Positions 58,838 through 64,000 of a stretch of DNA of 64,000 nucleotides are shown here, in pieces (within the stretch, counting starts at the first letter, position 1; every line of letters starts with the position of its first letter). Position numbers and translations under genes: made by a program. The stretch lies in assembly GCA_002215645.1 (NCBI GenBank), contig NGFI01000014.1, positions 124,001 through 188,000 on the forward strand, in the 5' to 3' direction. The notes beneath the pieces are model-generated. The model made no database searches and was not told the origin of the DNA. It saw only the letters and a program-made list of their open reading frames with translations. This DNA comes from Gemmatimonadetes bacterium 2013_60CM_65_52. Its GTDB lineage: Bacteria; Gemmatimonadota; Gemmatimonadetes; Gemmatimonadales; Gemmatimonadaceae.

Positions 58838-59818
58838 TCAGCGTACGCGAGACACGTGAAGCAGTGCCTTGAGGTAGCTGACCAGGGTGCGTACGCGGGG
58901 GCGAAAGCGGAACGACTCCCGATAGGCCCGGCGCGCTTCAGCGAATTGTCCGAGACGCGACGCTGCGTAGCCCCACTCGAACGCATGCTCGGCCAGGCGA
59001 TGCCGCGTCAGCCGCAGTGCCGGCCGCGGCACTGTCCGCGTGTCCACCCTGTTGAAATGGCGACGTAGCACTTCGTACGCGTCGCGGTGGCCCTTGGCGG
59101 GTGGGGCCGACGAAATGGTCGATGGCTGCCGCAGCCACAGGCCGAGGACTTCGGGGACAAAGATGCATTGGCCGTCCTCGAGCGCCCGCACGATGAAGTC
59201 GTGGTCCTCCGCCATGAGGAGCGTCTCGTCGAATCGAAGGCGCCGCTGTTCGATCACGCTCCTTCTGATGGCGACATTGAGTGTGAATGCGCCAAAAAAC
59301 TCGCAGACGAGCAGCGGAAGGAGCGCGCGACCGTTCAGGCACACCTCGGTGCCCTGAGGGTGGGTGGAGAGGAGACTGTAGCCGAAGGCATGACCGAGGT
59401 GCGCGAGATAGCCGCCATCGATGGCGTCCCACTTGGGGAGCCCATACGGTTTGTAGTCGCCAAAGAGGACGCTCGCGTCGGGGCACGCGTCGAACGCCCG
59501 GCGGATGCGGCTGAACCGGCCGGGCGTGTACTTGTCGTCGGCGTCGAGGAAACTGACGATCTCGCCTCTGGCGGCCGCGAGACCGACGTTGCGAGAGATG
59601 CTCGGAAGCCGAGTATTGTCCTTTGCAATGACGCGGATACGTGCGTCCTTTGCGGCAAGCTCCTGGAGCACGGCGAGCGTGCCGTCGGTGGAACCGTCGT
59701 CGACGGCGATGATCTCCCACGACGGGTCATCCTGTTCCTGCACGGAGCGCACGGCATCCGCCACCAGATCGCGTTGCTGGTAGGAGATGAGAATGACGGA
59801 CGTATACGGAGTCTGCAT
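58838..59818 (-). CDS. Family 2 glycosyltransferase
   Basis: A 326-residue GT-A-fold enzyme beginning MQTPYTSVILISYQQRDLVA. The nucleotide-sugar site is IAVDDGSTDGTLAVLQEL, and the D-x-D-like motif is VSFLDADDKYTPGRFSRI. A basic C-terminus (YAASRLGQFAEARRAYRESF) looks like a TPR-like tail. The donor and acceptor sugars cannot be told. It is convergent with the barrel gene (15 bases) and divergent from the next glycosyltransferase. Confidence 0.9.
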   Translation of the reverse strand: MQTPYTSVILISYQQRDLVADAVRSVQEQDDPSWEIIAVDDGSTDGTLAVLQELAAKDARIRVIAKDNTRLPSISRNVGLAAARGEIVSFLDADDKYTPGRFSRIRRAFDACPDASVLFGDYKPYGLPKWDAIDGGYLAHLGHAFGYSLLSTHPQGTEVCLNGRALLPLLVCEFFGAFTLNVAIRRSVIEQRRLRFDETLLMAEDHDFIVRALEDGQCIFVPEVLGLWLRQPSTISSAPPAKGHRDAYEVLRRHFNRVDTRTVPRPALRLTRHRLAEHAFEWGYAASRLGQFAEARRAYRESFRFRPRVRTLVSYLKALLHVSRVR

Positions 59819-59971
59819 TGACGCGGCTGAGGGGGGACCGGCGGTTTGACGAATTCGCGTCGCAGGACGTCAGATATCATCGCATCGCAACCCTTGGCGC
59901 GCCAGCCGATCGTCCGTCTAGCGCCTGCCCGTGACACCGTCGTGGCACGCGCCGGCACAACCGATTAAGGC

Positions 59972-60916
59972 ATGACCGAATCACGCATCACGACCGCCAT
60001 CTGTACGTGGAACCGCAGCGCCCTGCTCGAGCAGACGTTGCACGAGATGGAGCATCTGGTCGTGCCGCCCGCGGTGACGTGGGAGCTGCTGGTCGTCAAC
60101 AACAATTGTAACGACGATACGGACGACGTCATCGCGCGCTTCAGCGGCCGTCTGCCGATTCGGCGGCTGTTCGAGCCGGAGCCGGGCTTGTCGAACGCCC
60201 GCAACCACGCCGTGCGTGAGGCGACGGGGGACTATCTGTTGTGGACGGACGATGACGTACTGGTGTCGCCGTCATGGCTTGTGGAATACGTCGCGGCATT
60301 CGCGCGTCATCCGGCTGGCGTGGTGTTTGGCGGCCCCGTGGAACCGTGGTTCCCCAATACACCTCCCGAATGGCTTACCGAGGTCTGGCCGAGCGTTTTC
60401 GCCGCGTTTGCCTGCATCAATCATGGTGACGCGGAGGTTCGGCTTGACGATCGACGTCTCCCGTTCGGCGCGAACGTGGCGTTTCGGATGGATCGCCAGC
60501 GTGTGCTCGCGTACGATCCGAATCGTGGCGTCCGTCCGGGAAGCCGGATGGGGGGGGAGGAGATTGATGTGATACGCCGCGCGCTGACGTCCGGCGGTGA
60601 GGGCTGGTGGGTGCCCACCGCCCGCGTACGACACTACATCCCTCCCGACCGGCAGACCCTGGAGTATCTTCGCCGATACTTCGATGCGGACGGCGAGTAC
60701 ATCGGCCGCTACGAGAGTCATACGCTCATGGATGGATTCCCCACCCTGCTCGGGCGGCCGCGCTGGCTCTGGCGTGTCGCGCTCGAGGCCGAGCTGCGCT
60801 ACCGTCTGACGCGGTGGTTCCGCGATCCAACCGAGTGGATGGGTGACCTGATCACCGCCAGCACTTCGTGGGGCAAGTTGCGCGGGTTCGCGCATCGCCG
60901 CGGAGAAGGTGAATGA
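59972..60916 (+). CDS. Family 2 glycosyltransferase
   Basis: A 314-residue enzyme starting MTESRITTAICTWNRSALLE. Active-site segments are LLVVNNNCNDDTDDVIARF, GLSNARNHAVREATGDYLLW and TDDDVLVSPSWLVEYV. Later WVPTARVRHYIPPDRQTLEY with LRRYFDADGEY is a C-terminal acceptor region. It opens an operon on the plus strand: its stop overlaps the next start by four bases, and the FkbH-like gene follows. Confidence 0.9.
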   Translation: MTESRITTAICTWNRSALLEQTLHEMEHLVVPPAVTWELLVVNNNCNDDTDDVIARFSGRLPIRRLFEPEPGLSNARNHAVREATGDYLLWTDDDVLVSPSWLVEYVAAFARHPAGVVFGGPVEPWFPNTPPEWLTEVWPSVFAAFACINHGDAEVRLDDRRLPFGANVAFRMDRQRVLAYDPNRGVRPGSRMGGEEIDVIRRALTSGGEGWWVPTARVRHYIPPDRQTLEYLRRYFDADGEYIGRYESHTLMDGFPTLLGRPRWLWRVALEAELRYRLTRWFRDPTEWMGDLITASTSWGKLRGFAHRRGEGE

Positions 60917-61986
60917 AGGCACTCACCCGACTGCCGGAGCGGAACCTCGACATCCTGCGCTCCATCGCGGTGCTCCTCGTGGTCTTCAATCACGTGGCTG
61001 CGACGCTTGGCTTTCATACGCGATTCGTTTTCTGGACCGGGCAAGCGGGCGTGCAGGCCTTTTTCGTCCACACTTCGCTCGTTCTCATGGCGTCGCTGGA
61101 GCGCGACGGTGCGCCGGAGCGATCGTCGTGGGTGCCGCGTTTCTATTTGCGCCGCGCGTTCCGCATCTACCCGCTGGCGTGGGTCATCGTCGGCATCGTC
61201 GTGTTGTTCCACGTGAAGGCGGGGTTCACGACGAAGGAAACGGAGTTCACGCCGTCGCTCGTCCTGGTGAACCTCGCGATGATCCAGGACATCACGGGCC
61301 GGGACTATGTGCTTCCGGTACTCTGGTCTCTACCGCTCGAGATCGAGATGTATGTGCTGCTGCCGCTCTGTTTCGTCGTCGCGCGCGGCAGGTCGGCGGC
61401 GCCGATGATCGCGATGCTCGTCGCGGGATGCGCGTTGGCGGCGCTGTCCACGTACGGCATTCACGAGCCGCACCGCATTCCGTCGATGTGGCGCTTTCCG
61501 GTGCTGCGCTTCATCCCGTGCTTCCTGATGGGCGTGTTGGCATACTGGATGCTGCGCCGGCGCGTCGTACCGCGTTTGCCGTCGTGGACGTGGATCCCGA
61601 TCGTGCTCGGGGACGTCTGGATTCTCTCGTACGGATTTGCCCTGTATCCCAACTGGGGGATGCGCGCGCTGTTCTGCGTGGTGATCGGCGTTGGCATTCC
61701 GTGCGTGGTGGAGACGGCGCCGTCGATGCTGACGCGAGCAGCGCACACGATCGCGACGTATTCGTATGGCATCTACCTCATCCATCAGTTGGCGCTGCGC
61801 GTGGGCTTCGGCGTGTTCACGGGGCAGATGGTGGCGGTTCAGTTGCTCATCTCGGCTGCGGTGCTGACCGTCGGGTGTTATGCGGCCTACCATCTGGTCG
61901 AGAAGCCGTGCATCGACTTTGGCCGGCGGCTGCTGGGTGAGCGTGGGCGGGTGGCGTCGCTCGAGGCGACGGCGCCTCCGCCGTAG
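60913..61986 (+). CDS. Membrane acyltransferase (acyltransferase 3, OafA-like)
   Basis: A 357-residue protein with about ten membrane helices. The family marks are RNLDILRSIAVLLVVFNHVA (Arg and His near helix 1) and FYLRRAFRIYPLAWVIVGIV (R-R-x-x-R-I-x-P). The C-terminal helices (HTIATYSYGIYLIHQLALRV) include the last conserved His. Such enzymes O-acetylate or otherwise acylate polysaccharides and macrolides. It is coupled to the upstream glycosyltransferase (ATGA). Confidence 0.9.
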   Translation: MKALTRLPERNLDILRSIAVLLVVFNHVAATLGFHTRFVFWTGQAGVQAFFVHTSLVLMASLERDGAPERSSWVPRFYLRRAFRIYPLAWVIVGIVVLFHVKAGFTTKETEFTPSLVLVNLAMIQDITGRDYVLPVLWSLPLEIEMYVLLPLCFVVARGRSAAPMIAMLVAGCALAALSTYGIHEPHRIPSMWRFPVLRFIPCFLMGVLAYWMLRRRVVPRLPSWTWIPIVLGDVWILSYGFALYPNWGMRALFCVVIGVGIPCVVETAPSMLTRAAHTIATYSYGIYLIHQLALRVGFGVFTGQMVAVQLLISAAVLTVGCYAAYHLVEKPCIDFGRRLLGERGRVASLEATAPPP

Positions 61987-62102
61987 GGCCCTGAAACGAC
62001 ACTGATACCTTCGCGGACGGACGACGGAAGCCCGGTTTCCTCAGGGTGCACTCTGGCGTCTATATTTCGAGTTCTGGTACATGTGGCGGACGGAATAGCG
62101 CG

Positions 62103-64000
62103 ATGGCTCAAGGGACCGTTTACGTCGTCTCGAATTTCACGGCGGATCCGCTGTCGACCGGGTTGACCTTCTGGTTCGACAGCCTCCAACTGCCCTGGAC
62201 CGTCGAATTCGCGCCGTACGACCAGATCTTTCAGCAGCTACTCGACCCTGGCAGCGGCCTGCGCCAGAATCGCGGCGGCGCCAACGTCCTCCTCGTCAGG
62301 CTCGATCGTCTCGCGCGCGCGGATGCATCCAGGCAGTCCGGGACTATCCTCGATGAGCTGATCACCGCGCTGCGTGACGCCGTGACTGCGACGGCGCAGC
62401 CCATGCTCGTGGTGTGCTGCCCTGCAACGCAGCCCGGCGAGCGCGATGCCGCGACAGCGAATGCACACATGGAGGAGCAGCTCGCAAGCGCGTTCGCGGG
62501 CAGCGGGCAGGTCACGGTGCTGCGATCGCGCGACGTTCTCGCACCGCTCGGCAACGCGCCCTGGCACGATCCGGAGACTGAAGCGCTCGGCGACATTCCA
62601 TACACGGAGCTGTTCTTCGTCTCACTCGCCACTGCGATCGCACGGCACGTACGGCTGCTGATCGCGCCGCCGCACAAAGTCATCGCGCTGGACTGCGACA
62701 ATACACTCTGGCGCGGCGTGGTCGGCGAGCTCGGGTCGGATGGCGTAGAGATCGACAATGCGGCCCGCCGGCTCCAGGAGTTTCTCGTGACGCAGCAGGA
62801 GGCGGGCATGCTGCTCGTACTCTGCAGCAAGAACAATTTCGCGGATGTCGAGGAGGTGTTCCGCACGCGCAGCGACACGCCGCTCAAGTGGGAGCACATC
62901 GTCCGGTCGCGAATCAACTGGGAGCCAAAGTCCGTGAACCTGCGTGCGCTGGCGTCGGAGCTCAATCTCGGGCTCGACAGCTTCGTCTTCATCGACGACT
63001 CCGCGTACGAGATCGCGGAGGTCCGTCAGAACGCGCCGGAGGTCCTCGCGCTTCATCTGCCATCCGCGGACAAGGACGTCGAGCGCTTCCTGCGTGCGAG
63101 CTGGTGGTCCGATCGACTCACCGTCACCGATGCGGACCGCCGGCGCGGTGCCACCTATCGCGAACAGCTCGAGCGGAGCGACGCCATCCAGCAGTCGGGC
63201 AGCCTCGAGGACTTTCTGCGCGGCCTTCAGTTGGTGGTGGACGTCCTGCCGCCGCGCGCGGCGGCGCTGGCCCGTGCGGCGCAGATGACGCTTCGCACCA
63301 ATCAGTTCAATCTCTCCACGATCCGGCGTACCGAGCAGGAGCTGGCCGCCCTCCTCGCGTCGGGCGCGCTCGAGGCGCGCATCATCAACGTGCGTGATCG
63401 GTTCGGCGATTACGGCACGGTGGGCCTCCTGCTCTTCAGCGTCGAGGGGAAGCGCCTCGTGGCGGACACGTTCCTGCTGAGCTGCCGAGCGCTGAGTCGT
63501 CGTGTGGAGCACCGAATGCTCGCGATGCTCGGCCAGGTTGCCCGTGAGCGCGGCGCCGAGCGCATCGAGCTGCCGTACGTAAAAAGCAAGAAGAATGCGC
63601 CAATCCTCGCGTTCCTCAACCTTCTTGGTGTGGAAGAGAACGCGATCGAGGCGGATCACCGCTTCGTGGTATCTGTCGAACAGGCGCTCGCGGCACCGGA
63701 ACTGCCGTTCGACGCATCCATCGCGGCGGATGGAGACGACGCCGGCGACGCCGCACCTGTCGCGGCGACGGGCTCGTCGATGAACGACGCGCTGGCGAAG
63801 ATCTGCTCTGAATGGGCGACGCCAGCGGATCTGTTGCCCGCGATACGCGCGTACGTTCGACGCATGGCACCGGCGGCGCCGGCGCGGACGCTCGTTCCAC
63901 CTCGCACTGACACGGAACGCGATCTCGTCGCGGCGTTCCAGCGCGCGCTTCACACGGAAGACGTGGGCATCACGGACAATTTCTTCGACCTCGGCGGCGA
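62103..64000 (+). CDS. FkbH-like HAD/acyltransferase protein with C-terminal acyl carrier domain (3' end outside window)
   Basis: The frame from ATG 62103 stays open to the window end (632 codons). Residues 1 to about 190 are an SGNH-like N-terminal domain. The HAD-IIIC part has VIALDCDNTLWRGVVGE (D-x-D-x-T), VLCSKNNFADVEEVF and FVFIDDSAYEIAEVRQNAPE. A GNAT-like domain follows (DRFGDYGTVGLLLFSVEGK, LLSCRALSRRVEHRMLAML). From about residue 600 an acyl carrier domain begins (TERDLVAAFQRALHTEDVGI, DNFFDLGGD), ending just before the phosphopantetheine Ser. FkbH-type enzymes load a glyceryl or lactyl unit on carrier proteins. Confidence 0.88.
   Translation, partial: MAQGTVYVVSNFTADPLSTGLTFWFDSLQLPWTVEFAPYDQIFQQLLDPGSGLRQNRGGANVLLVRLDRLARADASRQSGTILDELITALRDAVTATAQPMLVVCCPATQPGERDAATANAHMEEQLASAFAGSGQVTVLRSRDVLAPLGNAPWHDPETEALGDIPYTELFFVSLATAIARHVRLLIAPPHKVIALDCDNTLWRGVVGELGSDGVEIDNAARRLQEFLVTQQEAGMLLVLCSKNNFADVEEVFRTRSDTPLKWEHIVRSRINWEPKSVNLRALASELNLGLDSFVFIDDSAYEIAEVRQNAPEVLALHLPSADKDVERFLRASWWSDRLTVTDADRRRGATYREQLERSDAIQQSGSLEDFLRGLQLVVDVLPPRAAALARAAQMTLRTNQFNLSTIRRTEQELAALLASGALEARIINVRDRFGDYGTVGLLLFSVEGKRLVADTFLLSCRALSRRVEHRMLAMLGQVARERGAERIELPYVKSKKNAPILAFLNLLGVEENAIEADHRFVVSVEQALAAPELPFDASIAADGDDAGDAAPVAATGSSMNDALAKICSEWATPADLLPAIRAYVRRMAPAAPARTLVPPRTDTERDLVAAFQRALHTEDVGITDNFFDLGG

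Noticed and set aside
62622-63953. Minus-strand frame of 443 codons
   Set aside because: It is antisense to the FkbH-like gene, which has clear catalytic motifs, and its own sequence is Arg/Glu-rich without any domain.

Overview
The window is GC-rich DNA that most resembles a soil member of the Gemmatimonadota. The evidence is indirect: Ser/Thr kinases fused to TolB-type propellers and coupled to a TIGR02999-type ECF sigma factor, a lipoprotein with the ending ACAADSTGP, a bacterial deoxyhypusine-synthase homologue, and many secreted serine hydrolases. No rRNA or tRNA gene was seen, so the phylum is an inference.

Layout. Bases 1-2456 hold a methyltransferase fragment, a crotonase and a GntR regulator. 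Bases 2480-3130 carry a broken IS110-type transposase. From 3161 to 12366 lies what looks like an integron gene-cassette array without an integrase in view (CALIN-like). Seven attC-like sites share the 3' half GCwGsTsAACyTGGGCGTT, and the intervals between them hold TIR/membrane genes, small membrane proteins, a VOC protein, three RibD_C/DHFR-like proteins, an esterase, a reverse-oriented regulator-SRPBCC-DHFR-like operon and a DUF2283 toxin-antitoxin-like pair. Core genes follow (12.5-30 kb): rsgA, proline dehydrogenase, a sigma factor with a membrane CBM48 protein, fadIJ, glpD, greA with a hairpin leader, a DHS-like enzyme, a LOG-like protein, a phosphodiesterase and queG.

Bases 30-42.8 kb hold an HTH/nucleotidyltransferase-like regulator with a strong promoter, an aldo-keto reductase remnant, a PQQ-type sugar dehydrogenase with a fused cytochrome c, an ECF sigma/kinase pair, an amidase, the mobile mystery protein A/B pair with phased operators, an esterase and an M20 peptidase. 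A repeat island (42943-43190) separates these from a serine hydrolase, asparagine synthetase, a sodium symporter with a 38-residue partner, argJ, a MATE pump, a DUF305/LVIVD pair and a PP2C phosphatase. The last part (55-64 kb) has a PadR regulator, a heptad-repeat mini-protein, an MFS transporter coupled to an outer-membrane barrel, and two glycosyltransferases, an acyltransferase and an FkbH-ACP protein that runs off the end and probably opens a biosynthetic cluster.

The best candidate for an undescribed system is the first cassette (3161-4435). It encodes a TIR-domain protein with the putative NADase glutamate and two C-terminal membrane helices, translationally coupled to a 130-residue coiled-coil two-helix membrane protein. 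The layout suggests a membrane-anchored TIR anti-phage module carried as an integron cassette.
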